Below, piece after piece: positions 45,885 to 56,054 of a stretch of DNA of 64,000 nucleotides. Under the pieces are notes generated by a model. The model saw only the letters and a program-made list of their open reading frames with translations. It had not been told where the DNA came from and did not search any database. Position 1 is the first letter of the stretch. Each line of letters opens with the position of its first letter. The stretch covers positions 124,001 through 188,000 of the forward strand of contig NC_083374.1 in assembly GCF_029542785.1 (NCBI RefSeq), in the 5' to 3' direction. The stretch is from Malassezia japonica (Eukaryota > Basidiomycota > Malasseziomycetes > Malasseziales > Malasseziaceae). Made by a program: the position numbers and the translations under genes.

Positions 45885-46880
45885 ATGGGCGAAGCACGGT
45901 GCATTGTGCGGAGCAGCATCAACATTGACGAGACCTTCCAGGTGCCGCACATTGTGCGCCCTGGCGAGACGATCTCCTCCTCGGGCATGTGGTCGCGCCC
46001 GGGCGGCAAGGGCGCCAACGTCGCGGCGACGCTCGGCCTCGCCGGCGCCAAGGTCACGATGCTCGGGGCGGTCGGCGAGGAGGCCACCTGGCCGCTCGAC
46101 CACCTCGCCAAGCACGGCGTCGAGGTCAAGAGCGTGCACCGCTGCAAGGAGACGCCGACCGGGCGTGCCTTTATCCAGATCTCGTCCGAGGACGGCGAGA
46201 ACTCGATCGTGCTCCTGAAAGGCGCCAACTTTGAGCAGGCGCCTGAACTCGACGACCCCGAGGCGTGGCTCAAGGACGCGACGCACGTCATGCTCCAGAA
46301 CGAGATCCCGCTGGACGTGACGAGCGCCTACGCCAAGCACGCCGAGCAGCACAAGACGGCCAAGGACGGGAAGCGGGTATGCACCGTCTTTAACCCCTCG
46401 CCGATGCTGTCCAAGGAGGAGCTGCAGGCTTTCCCATGGGGCGGCATCGATGTCCTGATCGTCAACGAGGGCGAGGCCGCCGACCTGCTCGAGGCGATCG
46501 GTGGCGAGAAGAGTGCGTCGCCGGTCAAGGGCCTCGCGGCGCTCCCTGCGCTGTCTTCGGTCGAGTGGCTCGTCGTGACGCAGGGCGCCCGCGGCTTTCT
46601 CGCCGGCGTCCAGGTCGGCGATGAGCGCGCGTACATCGACCTCCCGGCGTCGCGCCCGGAAAAGGTGGTGAACACGACCGGAGCGGGCGACACGTTTGCG
46701 GGCTATCTCGTGGCGGGCCTGATGGAGGCCCACAATGCCAAAGAGGCCACTACGAAAGAGAGCGCCGAGCGCATCCTCAAGCGCGCCGGCGTCGCCGCGT
46801 CGATGGCCGTCGAGGTCGACGGCGCGATGGAGAGCATCCCCGACCTCGCCGCCGTCCAGGCCCGTGCGGAGCGCCTCTAG
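45885..46880 (+). CDS. RBK1: Ribokinase
   Basis: PfkB-family sugar kinase that phosphorylates D-ribose. It has 331 residues and no intron. N-terminal RSSINIDETF replaces the usual GSxNxD. The substrate motif GGKGANVAATLGLAGAKV (positions ~40-57) follows. The catalytic signature NTTGAGDTFAGYLVAGL contains the base D269. VNEGEAADLL also fits the family. A slight oddity is Arg instead of Gly in the first glycine position. It starts 30 bp from the divergent Hikeshi gene and ends 35 bp before the WD40 gene on the same strand. Confidence 0.93.
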   Translation: MGEARCIVRSSINIDETFQVPHIVRPGETISSSGMWSRPGGKGANVAATLGLAGAKVTMLGAVGEEATWPLDHLAKHGVEVKSVHRCKETPTGRAFIQISSEDGENSIVLLKGANFEQAPELDDPEAWLKDATHVMLQNEIPLDVTSAYAKHAEQHKTAKDGKRVCTVFNPSPMLSKEELQAFPWGGIDVLIVNEGEAADLLEAIGGEKSASPVKGLAALPALSSVEWLVVTQGARGFLAGVQVGDERAYIDLPASRPEKVVNTTGAGDTFAGYLVAGLMEAHNAKEATTKESAERILKRAGVAASMAVEVDGAMESIPDLAAVQARAERL

Positions 46881-46915
46881 TACACACCTCCATAGAGAAA
46901 CGCGCCTCCACTACC

Positions 46916-48427
46916 ATGGCGACGCGTTCGCAAGGCGCGGGGCCGATGGTCGTCCGCGGCACCGTCACGCCGAGCAGGGCGTCGCGGTTCTTTTTGCCGC
47001 GCGTACAGGAAGCGCCACACACACCGGAGACGCCGGCGTTGTCAATTTCGTTTTCCACGCCGTATATGCCGACGCCCAGCACGCCGAGCGAGCCGGACTC
47101 GCTGCGCGTACGGGTTGTGGACTCGGACTCGGACGCGGACGTGCCGCTGTCGCCGTGTCTGGGGCGCAAGCGGCGGAAAATGGTACAAGAGCCCAGGATC
47201 CCGTTTGCCTTGCAAGGGCAGAGCCGGGGGCCGCGGTGGGCGCAGCGAACATATACCCAGGAAAAACGGTCGACGCACGCCTTCTTCTCGCGCATGGCGA
47301 CGCGTACAGAGCACCCGTACTACGTCGAGTCGACCGTGCCGCATGCCATGGCGAGCCCGCTGTGCGCGACATACATGCACGCGGCGCGCGACGTCGACGA
47401 TCCCCTGCCTTGCCTGGCCGTCGGCGACGACGAAGGGCGCATCCACCTCCTCGATACCCAAACCCCCTCGGACTCGCTCGAGAAAAGTACGTCGCGGTGC
47501 TAACCCAGGCTTTGTCAAGCACACGACGCAGCCGCTCGTGCACGGCTCCGTCTTTGCCGCCGAATGGCGCAGCGACGACCACGTCCTGGCGATCGGCGGC
47601 AGCGACTACTCGGTGTCTGCGTGGGACGTGCAGCACGAGCTGTGTGTCGCGCACTACGACGCACACAACGGGAGCGCACGCGCACTTGCGTGGGACCCCG
47701 ACGACCGCCGCTTGCTCGCGAGCGGCGCACGCGACGGCGCCATCTACCTGTGGGACCTCCGGCAGAGCGCCGCGGCCGTGCATATCCACAAAGCGCACGG
47801 CATGCCACGCACACGCCGCGGCACACGCGTCGCGGGCGTCACCTCGCTTGCGTATGTCAACGGGCAGCTGGCGAGCAGCTGCAGCGAGAATGGCGTCGTA
47901 AAGATGTGGGACCTCCGCTCGGCGCAAGCGCCCCGCATGACAAGTAGCGACCTGTCGGTCGGCCGCGCCGGGAACACGCGCCCCCACGGTGTCTCGTCGC
48001 TCGCGTATGCGCCGACGCGCCGCCGTCTCTATGCTGCATGCACGGATGGATGGTACGTTTTTTCATTATTTCTGACGCAGTGTGTACGTCCTCGACCCGA
48101 GTCTCGAGGCCGATGCGCTTCCGCCGTACGAGCCGCGGTCGCTGTACCATGCCGTGCAGCGCCGCAACACGCTGTACGCGCGTGCCGCGCTGTACGACGA
48201 GCGCTACCTTGCGCTTGGTTGCAATACCGGCGACATTGTCGTCTGGGACACGGATGCGGCCCATGCCGCCGTCCTCCCCCGTGCCCACGAAGAAAAGTAC
48301 GTCGAGCGACTAACGCAGTGCCGAAGTCAATGCCGTCTCGTGGATGCATGGCCCCCGTGGCCCGACGCTGGCCTCGGCGAGCGACGACCAGACCGTACGC
48401 GTGTGGGAACCGGGTCACTCTGTATAG
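46916..48427 (+). CDS. WD40-repeat protein, CDT2/DTL-like
   Basis: Exons are 46916..47486, 47509..48052, 48081..48296 and 48319..48427, giving 479 residues. Introns are 22, 28 and 22 nt. After a ~120-residue disordered, basic N-terminus come at least six WD40 blades (for example AWDPDDRRLLASGARDGAIY, LWDLRQS, VVKMWDLRSA, DIVVWDTDA, ASASDDQTVRVWEPG). The order and sequence resemble Cdt2/DTL, the substrate receptor of the CRL4 ubiquitin ligase, but the match is only by impression and other WD40 families are possible. Each intron junction restores a beta-propeller strand. Its stop abuts the stop of the convergent THR4 gene. Confidence 0.85.
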
Positions 48428-50005
48428 CTACTGGAATCCTTCCTTCTCGATAATCTCCTTGGTGCGCGTGATGAGCTTCTCGAGCTTGGTGGCGCCCGTG
48501 TCGGCCTGGTCGACCTGCGTGACGCGGCGCTCGCGCTCGAGGAGGCCGTACATCTCCTTCGGAAGCACCTCTTCGTTGAAGAAGCGCGTCGCCGATGCCT
48601 CGTCGGATGCCGAGGCGATCGACGAGACGACCGCCTCGGAGAACTTGGCCGGATGCGCGGTCGAGAGGATGATCTGCGGGAAGGCCTCGTTCTTTGTGAG
48701 GCGGTTTGCGGCCTCGAACGCGACGGCGGTGTGCGGGTCGATGAGGTACGACTCGCGGCCGTCGTTCGGGCGGTAGTAGCGCAAAATTGCCGCGCGCGTC
48801 TCGTCGTTCGACACGCGTTCTGCGACAAAGTCCTTGCGCGCGAGGGCGAGCTGCTTCTCGGAGACCTGCATGGTGCCTTTCGAGCGGAGCGAGTCCATCC
48901 ACTCGACGACCTGGACGCCCGCGTCGCGCACGGCCTCCTTCTCGTCCTTGGCGTCGGCGGTGTCGTGCGCGAGGTACCAGAGCAGGCGCTCAAAGTTGGA
49001 CGAGACCATAATGTCCATCGCCGGCGAGAGCGTCGCGTGCACTTCGCCGCTGCCCTGCTCCTTCTCGTAGCGGCCGGTGGACCAGAAGCGCTGCAGGATA
49101 TCGTTCTCGTTGGTCGCCACGGCGAGCGAGCGCATGGGCAGGCCGAGGCGCTTGGCGAAGTAGCCCGCGAGGATGTCGCCAAAGTTGCCGGTGGGAACGA
49201 CAAACTGCACCTTGTCCATGTCGACCTCGGGCGACTGGCGGCGCAGCTGGAAATACGCCGCAAAGTAGTACACGATCTGGGAGAGGATGCGCGCCCAGTT
49301 GATGCTGTTAATCGCGCCGAGGTGGTGCTGCGCGTTGAACGGCGCGTCGGAGAAAAGCGCCTTGACAATGTCCTGGCAGTCGTCAAACGTGCCGTCGACC
49401 GCGAGGTTGTGCACGTTCTCGTCCATCACCGTGGTCATCTGCGCCTCCTGGATCGGGCTCACGCGCCCCTTGGGGTGTAAGATGAAGATTTGGATGTTGG
49501 CCTTGGAGCGCAGGCCGGCGATGGCGGCGCTGCCGGTATCGCCCGAAGTCGCGCCGACGACGGTGATCGTGTGCGCGTGCTCCTTGCCCTCAGCCTTGTT
49601 GCGGCGCACGAGGAAGTACTCGAAAAAGTTGCCGAGGAGCTGCAGCGCGACGTCCTTGAACGCAAACGTCGGGCCGTGCCAGAGCTCGAGGCAGTACTCG
49701 TTCTCCGAGACGCGCTTGAGCGGTGTCACGTTCTCGTGGCGGAACGTCGCATAGGACTTCTCAATGAGCTTGCGCAGGTCCTCGGGCGGGATACCACCCT
49801 CCTCGGCCGTCGGCGGGACAAAGAGCGAGACGAGGCGGAAGGACAGCTCCACAAAGCTCAGGTCCTTCCACGCCGTCTGCCAGTCCGCAGGAAGCTGGGG
49901 AATGGTCTCGGGGATGTACAGGCCGCCGTTCGGGGCCAGGCCTTTGAGCACAGCCTCCTCAAACGTGAGCCGGCTGTCGCCGCCGCGCGTGCTAAAGTAC
50001 TTCAT
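48428..50005 (-). CDS. THR4: Threonine synthase
   Basis: PLP enzyme converting O-phosphohomoserine to threonine, the last step of threonine synthesis. It has 525 residues and no intron. Start MKYFSTRGGDSRLTFEEAVL; the Schiff-base lysine is K117 in HGPTFAFKDVALQLLGNFF. Further motifs are VVGATSGDTGSAAI, GAINSINWARILSQIVYYF and VVPTGNFGDILAGY. All are typical of fungal-type threonine synthase. The TAG stop is directly adjacent to the WD40 stop. The divergent promoter shared with riboflavin kinase is 45 bp and carries two CACGTG boxes. Confidence 0.96.
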   Translation of the reverse strand: MKYFSTRGGDSRLTFEEAVLKGLAPNGGLYIPETIPQLPADWQTAWKDLSFVELSFRLVSLFVPPTAEEGGIPPEDLRKLIEKSYATFRHENVTPLKRVSENEYCLELWHGPTFAFKDVALQLLGNFFEYFLVRRNKAEGKEHAHTITVVGATSGDTGSAAIAGLRSKANIQIFILHPKGRVSPIQEAQMTTVMDENVHNLAVDGTFDDCQDIVKALFSDAPFNAQHHLGAINSINWARILSQIVYYFAAYFQLRRQSPEVDMDKVQFVVPTGNFGDILAGYFAKRLGLPMRSLAVATNENDILQRFWSTGRYEKEQGSGEVHATLSPAMDIMVSSNFERLLWYLAHDTADAKDEKEAVRDAGVQVVEWMDSLRSKGTMQVSEKQLALARKDFVAERVSNDETRAAILRYYRPNDGRESYLIDPHTAVAFEAANRLTKNEAFPQIILSTAHPAKFSEAVVSSIASASDEASATRFFNEEVLPKEMYGLLERERRVTQVDQADTGATKLEKLITRTKEIIEKEGFQ

Positions 50006-50022
50006 GGAGGGAGAAGGTTGCA

Positions 50023-50038
50023 CACGTGGCCCCACGTG
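50023..50038. promoter_or_regulatory. Paired CACGTG boxes, THR4-FMN1 divergent promoter
   Basis: CACGTG at 50023-50028 and 50033-50038, ten bases apart, within the 45-bp promoter. Two boxes one helical turn apart could hold two bHLH dimers on the same face. Function is inferred. Confidence 0.45.
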
Positions 50039-50050
50039 TTCCCTCCTGCC

Positions 50051-50563
50051 ATGACGCGCCCCGCGCTCTGTGGTGCGGCGACGCCGGAAGCGCCGTTCCC
50101 CGTCTACTTGCAAGGAACCGTCGAGCATGGGTTTGGACGGGGCAGCAAGGACCTGAACTGCCCCACGGCGAACCTCCCGGTCTCGGCGCTGCACGCCGAG
50201 CAGGCCAAGCACCACCTGGAGCAGACCGGCGTCTACTTTGGCTACGCCCAGGTGCGCTTCCCTGCCGACGCTGCGCTCCCGCAGGAGGACCGCGTGGTGC
50301 ACCCGATGGTCATGTCGGTGGGCTGGAATCCGCACTTTAAGAACAAGGAAAAGTCGGTCGAGGTGCACATCATGCACACATTCCACGGCGACTTTTACGG
50401 CCAAGAGATGCGGGTCGTGGTCCTGGGCTACATCCGCCCTGAGCTGGAATACAAGTCGCTCGACGCGCTCATCGAGGACATCGAGACCGACAAGCGCGTC
50501 GGCGAGGCCTCGGCCGCACGCCCTGCGTACGCGGCCTACCGCAACGATCCCCTATTCCACTAG
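50051..50563 (+). CDS. FMN1: Riboflavin kinase
   Basis: Converts riboflavin to FMN. It has 170 residues and no intron, a normal size for the fungal monofunctional enzyme. Motifs in order: GTVEHGFGRGSKDLNCPTAN (flavokinase PTAN signature), QTGVYFGYAQV, MVMSVGWNPHFKNKEKSVE (with the conserved NPxFxN...E) and HGDFYGQEMRVVVLGYIRPE. All catalytic positions expected from the family are visible. It shares a 45-bp divergent promoter with threonine synthase. Confidence 0.96.
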   Translation: MTRPALCGAATPEAPFPVYLQGTVEHGFGRGSKDLNCPTANLPVSALHAEQAKHHLEQTGVYFGYAQVRFPADAALPQEDRVVHPMVMSVGWNPHFKNKEKSVEVHIMHTFHGDFYGQEMRVVVLGYIRPELEYKSLDALIEDIETDKRVGEASAARPAYAAYRNDPLFH

Positions 50564-50605
50564 GTGGCTACCGAGCAGTGTATGTACAAAAGGATCCAGG
50601 TACGA

Positions 50606-52264
50606 TTAGGCAGGTCGGGCGGTGCCTTGCTCCTGCTGCACTTGCAGCTGGATCGACTCGTCCAGGTCGAGCAGCTGGCCCTGGCTGTCGTTCACAATAT
50701 CCGCATAGGCCATAAACGAGAGACGTTTGCGCTCACTCGAGGTGCCGGGCACCTGCAAGTGCGGCGAAAATGGGTCGCCGTCGGCACCCGCCGGCGGCGC
50801 CGTGTGTCGGGGGAGGGGGGAGCGCGGCGTGATGGCCGGCGCGGGCAGTGGCGTCGTCGACGAGCGCGCACTGGCGCTCGGCGAGGTACGGGGAAGCGAG
50901 CCCGGCAGCGGAGACACCGCGAGGCGCGACGGCGGCGTCGACGACACGGTCGGCGGCGAGCGCTCGCCTTCGCGGTCGAGCACCATGTAGCGGAACGCGT
51001 TCGGCGAGGCGTACGCTGACACCGACGAGCGGTCGCGCGGCGCGCGCGGCGCGTCGTCGGGTTGGAGCGCAAAGTAGGAGCCTTGGGGCGAGGCCATCGA
51101 GCCCGGCGTAGCGATCGCCGGCTGCTCGCTCGGCGTTGTGGCGAGGTGCGCAAAGGCGTCGGCAAGCCCGCCGAAGCTGTGTCCCATCGTCGCCACGTCG
51201 TTGCCTGCAATGATCGCTCCGTCGATGCTCAGACTCGGGCTCGTCGCAGGCTGAATCGAGTATGACCGCGCGCTGGGTGTGAGAGGGCTGCCGGCATGCA
51301 GAGGACTGCGCCGCTCGCGCTCCGAGTGCGAGTCGGAGCGGAGGCGGCCGGGCATGGACGTAAACACGTTCGACGCGTCCGACAGCGGCCGGCGGTGGCC
51401 GTGCTGCCGGCCGTACTGCTGCTGCCGCGTGCGCGTGTCGAACGAATTCTCGCGCGAGCTCTGGCCGCCGCTCAGGTTCCGGGGGCGGCCGCGCACGTCG
51501 CGGCTCGGCGTCCACTGCCCGGACTGCGACGCGGTGGGCATCGTACGAAAGCCCGTGTTCGGCGAGCGCGGCGGCGACGGGGCGTATGCGGGGTGCTCGG
51601 GCTGGATGATCTCGAGCGTGCCCGACTCTTCGACAATCGCGCTCGCCGCGTCGTCGAGGACCGGCGGAACGGCCACGTCGATGGCCTCTTGTGGCGAGCG
51701 CGCGTGGTGCACTGGCTCGATATCGCGCTCAAAGATGCTCGGCTCTGGCGACATGCGCTGCTGCGCATGCGTGAGCGAGGGGGGTATCAGGCGCGATGGC
51801 GTCTGTGGCGCCCCAAGGCGCTCCGATACGGGGCTCAGGCCCAGCATCGAACCGCTCAGCGGCGCGCGCGTCTCGCTGGGGGGGGGGAAGTACGGCGAGG
51901 GGTCGCTGTTGCTGTGCTGGGGAAGGGGCGCGGCAGGGCTAAAGGGCGGCGCAAGCGACGAGGGGTACAGGCCCATTGCGTTCGACGCACGCTGCGGATC
52001 ATCCGGCAGCTCGTTCGCCCACGTCAACAGCGGTGATGCGGCGCTTCCTCCGGGTGTGTGCGACGGGGGCATCTGCGACGGCGAGGGGTGCAGCGCCGAG
52101 GTGAATTTGAGCGGGCTCAGGGGAATGCGTCCGGGAGCATCGGCGCGTGTGATCCCGCCGCCCCGGACGGGCGTCGAGGTGGCGCGATCAGGGGTCCGTG
52201 CCGAAGGGGGCTGCGGCTGCGGGGACCGCGTTGGTTCACGCAGCGCGTCCGATTGTCTATCCAT
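50606..52264 (-). CDS. Ser/Pro-rich fungal protein of unknown function
   Basis: A 552-residue, almost entirely disordered protein with many SP/TP sites, probably heavily phosphorylated. The only part that looks conserved is near the C-terminus: SERKRLSFMAYADIVND, a short motif also present in uncharacterised fungal Ser-rich proteins as RLSFxxYADI. No membrane segment or catalytic motif is seen. The ATG at 52264 is the first Met of the frame that is not antisense to the next gene. It converges with FMN1 at a distance of 42 bp and has a 519-bp upstream region. Confidence 0.7.
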   Translation of the reverse strand: MDRQSDALREPTRSPQPQPPSARTPDRATSTPVRGGGITRADAPGRIPLSPLKFTSALHPSPSQMPPSHTPGGSAASPLLTWANELPDDPQRASNAMGLYPSSLAPPFSPAAPLPQHSNSDPSPYFPPPSETRAPLSGSMLGLSPVSERLGAPQTPSRLIPPSLTHAQQRMSPEPSIFERDIEPVHHARSPQEAIDVAVPPVLDDAASAIVEESGTLEIIQPEHPAYAPSPPRSPNTGFRTMPTASQSGQWTPSRDVRGRPRNLSGGQSSRENSFDTRTRQQQYGRQHGHRRPLSDASNVFTSMPGRLRSDSHSERERRSPLHAGSPLTPSARSYSIQPATSPSLSIDGAIIAGNDVATMGHSFGGLADAFAHLATTPSEQPAIATPGSMASPQGSYFALQPDDAPRAPRDRSSVSAYASPNAFRYMVLDREGERSPPTVSSTPPSRLAVSPLPGSLPRTSPSASARSSTTPLPAPAITPRSPLPRHTAPPAGADGDPFSPHLQVPGTSSERKRLSFMAYADIVNDSQGQLLDLDESIQLQVQQEQGTARPA

Positions 52265-52783
52265 ATCGCCACAGAGGCTTGTGCACAATGAGCGTTGCGA
52301 AAAGGTGCCAAGCTTCGTGCGCCTAAAGAGTCCAATGCCGTGGCGCGATGCACGGAACACAGCCTCTATGATGACTAAATCGGACCGCGCACAGATGCGG
52401 CCGAAGCGCGCGAGGAAGCGCGCGGAGGCGCTGGGGGCAACGGGCAAGAGGGCGTTCGCGAGTGGTACGTAACGGTACGGCGCGGCGTTAGGGTCAATGG
52501 TGCGTGTGGATGGCCGTAGAAGACGTACGAGGGTGCGTTGTGCGTGGCGCGCGAGGCGGCGGCGATGCGCGATCGCACCCGTCGCACGCACAGTACCAGC
52601 GAGACTGGTACGAGACCGATCCAAGACTGCGTATGGCCCCACTCCACCTTGGCCGACGACACCCCACCGCGCGCAGGTCGCCGCGCGCCTCGCACCGTAA
52701 CCCCCCGCGGCGGTGGGGCGCGCCCTCCCGAAGCACGTGACTTTCTTCGTCGCGGGCAGAGGCGTCGCTTCCCCTCCCACAGG
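52265..52783. other. Long intergenic region (519 bp), no gene seen
   Basis: Divergent promoter between the Ser/Pro-rich gene and the SR-protein gene. It is GC-rich, contains a CACCCCACC...GGTGGGG inverted pair (about 52661-52718) able to fold, and a CACGTG at 52734-52739 just 45 bp before the SR-protein start. The end CCTCCCACAG before the ATG resembles a 3' splice site, so a 5'-UTR intron is possible. No frame here resembles a protein. Confidence 0.55.
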
Positions 52784-53898
52784 ATGTCTGAACCCTCGGC
52801 ACGCCTGTACATCGGCCGGCTCCCCCAGGGATGCCTGCGCGAAGACATTTCTGACCTGTTCCGTGGCCTGGGACGCATCGTCGATGTGCGTGTCCTGAAC
52901 GGATTCGGGTTCGTCGAGTTTGACGACCCCCGCGACGCGGAGCTCGCGGTGCGCGACTTTGACGGCACCATGTTTATGGGCGACCGCATCATTGTGCAGT
53001 TTGCCAAGCAGCCGCAGCGCCGCGGTGACGAATTTGGCCGCGGCGGCCGCGAGCGCGAGCGCGACCCCTACGGCGCGCCGCGTGGCTACGACCGCTACGA
53101 GTCGCGTCCCCCCCGCCGTGGCCCCCGCCGCGGCGACTTTAGGATCGTGGTGTTCAACCTCCCCCCGGGCACGAGCTGGCAGGACCTGAAGGATATCGGT
53201 CGCGAGCACGGCCACGTCGTGTACTCGGACATTAATCCCTCGCGCCCCGACGAAGGCGCGCTCGAGTTCGAACACCGCGACGACTACGAGCGTGCCCTCG
53301 CCAAGATCGAGGGCACCGAGCTGCGTGGTGCGCTGCTGCGCGCCGAGCCGGACGGCGAGCCGCCCGCCGACCGCGAGCGCAGCCCCGCCCCCGAGTCGCG
53401 CTGGCGCGACGGCGGGCTTCCCCGCGCGACGGCGACCGCTGGGGCCGCGACGCGCGTCCCCCGCCGCCGATGCGTGACGACCGCGACTACCGCGACGACC
53501 GTGCGCCGCGCGACTACCGTGACGAGCGTGCGCCGCCCCGTGACGACTACCGGGACGACCGCGCGCCGCTCCCGCCCCGCGACGACTACCGCGAAGAGCG
53601 TGCGCCGCTCCCGCCTCGTGACGACTACCGCGAAGAGCGCGCACCGCTCCCGCCTCGTGACGACTACCGCGAAGAGCGCGCACCGCTCCCGCCTCGTGAC
53701 GACGACGAGCGTGCGCCACTCCCGCCTCGCGACGACGAGCGCGAGCCGCTGCCGCCCCGCGACGAGTCCGCTGCGCCGGTCGAGGAGCACGCGCCCGCGC
53801 CCCCCAGCGAGGACACACCTGCGCCCAGCGAGGAGCACGCACCGCCCCCCCCTCCCGACAGCGAGCCTGCGGCCCCGACCGAGGCGCCGCCGTCCTAA
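52784..53898 (+). CDS. SR-type RNA-binding protein (two RRMs, RD-rich tail) with an apparent frameshift
   Basis: Splicing or mRNA-export factor of the SR family, about 370 residues. RRM1 begins at residue 8 ([24 protein letters not shown]) and RRM2 near residue 121 ([20 protein letters not shown]). A basic RG/RD linker joins them. The coding frame is clear to about 53410 (PESRWRDGG). From there the good frame is another one, running [14 protein letters not shown] and then [13 protein letters not shown] repeats to a stop at 53896-53898. No GT-AG pair fits, so one base seems to be missing near GGCGGGCTTCCCC. Staying in the first frame gives a Thr/Arg-rich tail to 53905, which the repeat pattern argues against. 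Confidence 0.8.
53542..53697 (+). repeat. 39-bp minisatellite in the SR-protein tail
   Basis: Four 39-bp units (starting at 53542, 53581, 53620 and 53659), each encoding [13 protein letters not shown] or a close variant. Differences between units fall at third codon positions of this frame (CGT/CGC, GCG/GCA, CCC/CCT), which marks it as the translated one. Confidence 0.85.
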
Positions 53899-53960
53899 TC
53901 CGTAGCGTCACATGCATAATTCCCCGTGCATACTTCCTGCGCGCCGCGCGCGCGACGACC

Positions 53961-55939
53961 ATGGACCGTGGGCAGCGTGGCCGGCCTGTGATGGTGTACC
54001 CCGGCGGTGGGCCGACGCCGCCGCGGCCTGTCGAGACGAATGTGCATGCGAGCTCTTCCTCGGGTCCGGTGCTACCCGGCGGGACGAGCTGGGTGCTCGG
54101 CACGAGCAGCGAGCCGATGCGTCCTCAGGTGCCGATCGCCAAAGCGCAGGCGATGTACTCGACCTATGCGAGCCAGATGCGTGCGGGCGCGACGATGCTT
54201 ATGCAGCCGATCCAGCGGCATCCGCACGATGATCTGGACCGTGCGGAGCGGTCTGAGCACCGCAGCCGGTATGCGAGCGCCGTGTACTACGGCGAGGACA
54301 ATAGCGACGACGACGACGACTATCAAGACTCGGACGACGAGTACGGCTCGGCCCGCCGCAAGCGGCGACGTGCCGGTACGACGAGCGAGTCGCGTGCGAC
54401 TGACAGCCCCGACGTGCAGAATCCGGGCGACGTGGAGAGCGAGGCGGAGCTCCGGCCGCCGGGCTCGCAGCTCGGCCTGCCGGTGCCGTGCAATCGTTTG
54501 GTGGTGCGGCGGGCGGCGCGCACGCCGCACCAGTACTTTTCCGATGCGCAGCTCACGCAGCATGCGAACGGCGCCGAGGTGCTCGTGCCGATCCGGATCG
54601 AGTTCCACACGGACACGCACCGCATCAAGGACGTATTCCTGTGGAACATCCACGAGCGCCTCATTACGCCGTACCAGTTTGCGCAAATCTTCCTCCAGGA
54701 CCTCGCGCTGCCCCTGACGCCGTACGCGGTCCAGATCGAGAGCATGATTATTCAGCAGCTCTCGGACGCGATGCCGCTGCTGGACGAGGCGGACGTCGAC
54801 GGCCTCGGGCGCATCATCGACATGAAGACGTCTGCGCGCGAGCGCAAGCGTGCCGAGGCCGAGGCCGAGGCGCAGCGGCGCAGGATCGCGGCGGCCAACA
54901 TGCAGGCGGGCGATGCGTTGCCGGAAAAGCGCAAGCGCGGCCGGCCGCGCAAGTACCCCCTGCCTGGCACAGACACCGCCGCGCCGTCGCCCACGCCCCC
55001 GGTCGAGACGCCGGTCGCGTTTGTGCCCGAGCCTCTGGCGCGCGACTCGCCGGCAGAGGCGAGCGACAAGCCGCCGGTTCCGACCGACCCCAAGGCGCAG
55101 GAAAAGGCGCGCGTGCGCGAGGCGCTGGCGAGCGTCGAGGCCGAGGACGATCTGCGTGTGATTGTCGAGTACGAGGTGCAGATCCTGCGCCATATCCTGC
55201 GCGACCGTCTCGAGTGGGACCTCTCGTCGGAGCTCACGCCGGAAGCGTTTGCAATGGCGCTCACGCGCGACCTCGGCCTCACGTCCGAGAGCGGCGTGCT
55301 GATCTCGCATGCGGTGCGTGAGCAGCTCCTCAAGCACCGCCGTGCCGCGCTCGAGCTCGGTCTGTTTGGCAGCGGCAAGATTTACCGCTGCACGATGGAC
55401 GAGCTGGTGCAGGTCTACAAAGACGAGGCTGCCGAGGTCCAGGCCGCGAACCGCGAGCTGGACACGAGTGCAGGCGACCACACGGGCGACCACACGGGCG
55501 ACCACACGGGCGACCACGCCGAGCGCCGCGCAGTCGAAGCGGCAAACGCACTCGAGACCGACGTACCCGCGCGCGACGACGACGTCCTTGCGCCGCCCAA
55601 CACGCGCAGCCGGCGCATTGCCGCCGGCGCGGCCGCGAGCGACTCGTCGCTCTCGGTGCCCTTTATTATTCCCGACAAGACGCTTCCGCTGGCCGTGCGC
55701 AAAGAGCAGGCGCTCGCGACACTACGGGATCTACTTGCGCTCGGCCCGCGCCCCCTCGAGGGCGTGTGGCGCGACTTTCACGATGCGCCCGACTTTGGGC
55801 CCCTGCTCGAGTTCCTCAGCGAGGCCGAGATGGAAAAGATGGAAGAGGCCGACATGCGCGCCAGCCGGTACGTGCTCCTACTGACCTCCACAGACGCAAT
55901 CGGCGCGACGCGCAGCGGCACGGCCGCACGCGGCGGTAA
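53961..55939 (+). CDS. SNF5/SFH1 subunit of a SWI/SNF-type chromatin remodeller
   Basis: Exons are 53961..55867 and 55894..55939, giving 650 residues. The 26-nt intron (55868-55893) leads to a short basic end, [15 protein letters not shown]; without splicing the frame would run on into the eS1 gene. Two SNF5 repeats are clear: [20 protein letters not shown] (near residue 211) and [20 protein letters not shown] (near 400). Between them an AT-hook, KRGRPRKYP, lies near residue 330. An acidic stretch precedes the first repeat and a GDHT tandem repeat follows the second. Choice between Snf5 and Sfh1 is open. Confidence 0.88.
55473..55520 (+). repeat. 12-bp GDHT minisatellite in the SNF5 gene
   Basis: Three perfect GGCGACCACACG units plus a fourth variant, in frame, encode [16 protein letters not shown]. 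Confidence 0.85.
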
Positions 55940-55991
55940 CACGTGGTGGTCACGTGTAATAGTTGTACGTAGTTCCCACGATGATCACGTG
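55940..55991. promoter_or_regulatory. Three CACGTG boxes in the eS1 promoter
   Basis: CACGTG at 55940-55945, 55951-55956 and 55986-55991, within the 115 bp between SNF5 and eS1. Cbf1 is known to bind ribosomal protein promoters in Candida albicans; whether that applies here is inference. Confidence 0.5.
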
Positions 55992-56054
55992 TCCATCCAC
56001 GCCGGGGGGGGTAAGAATCGGCCAGCAGCGCAGCTTCCAACCAACTTGTTCACC

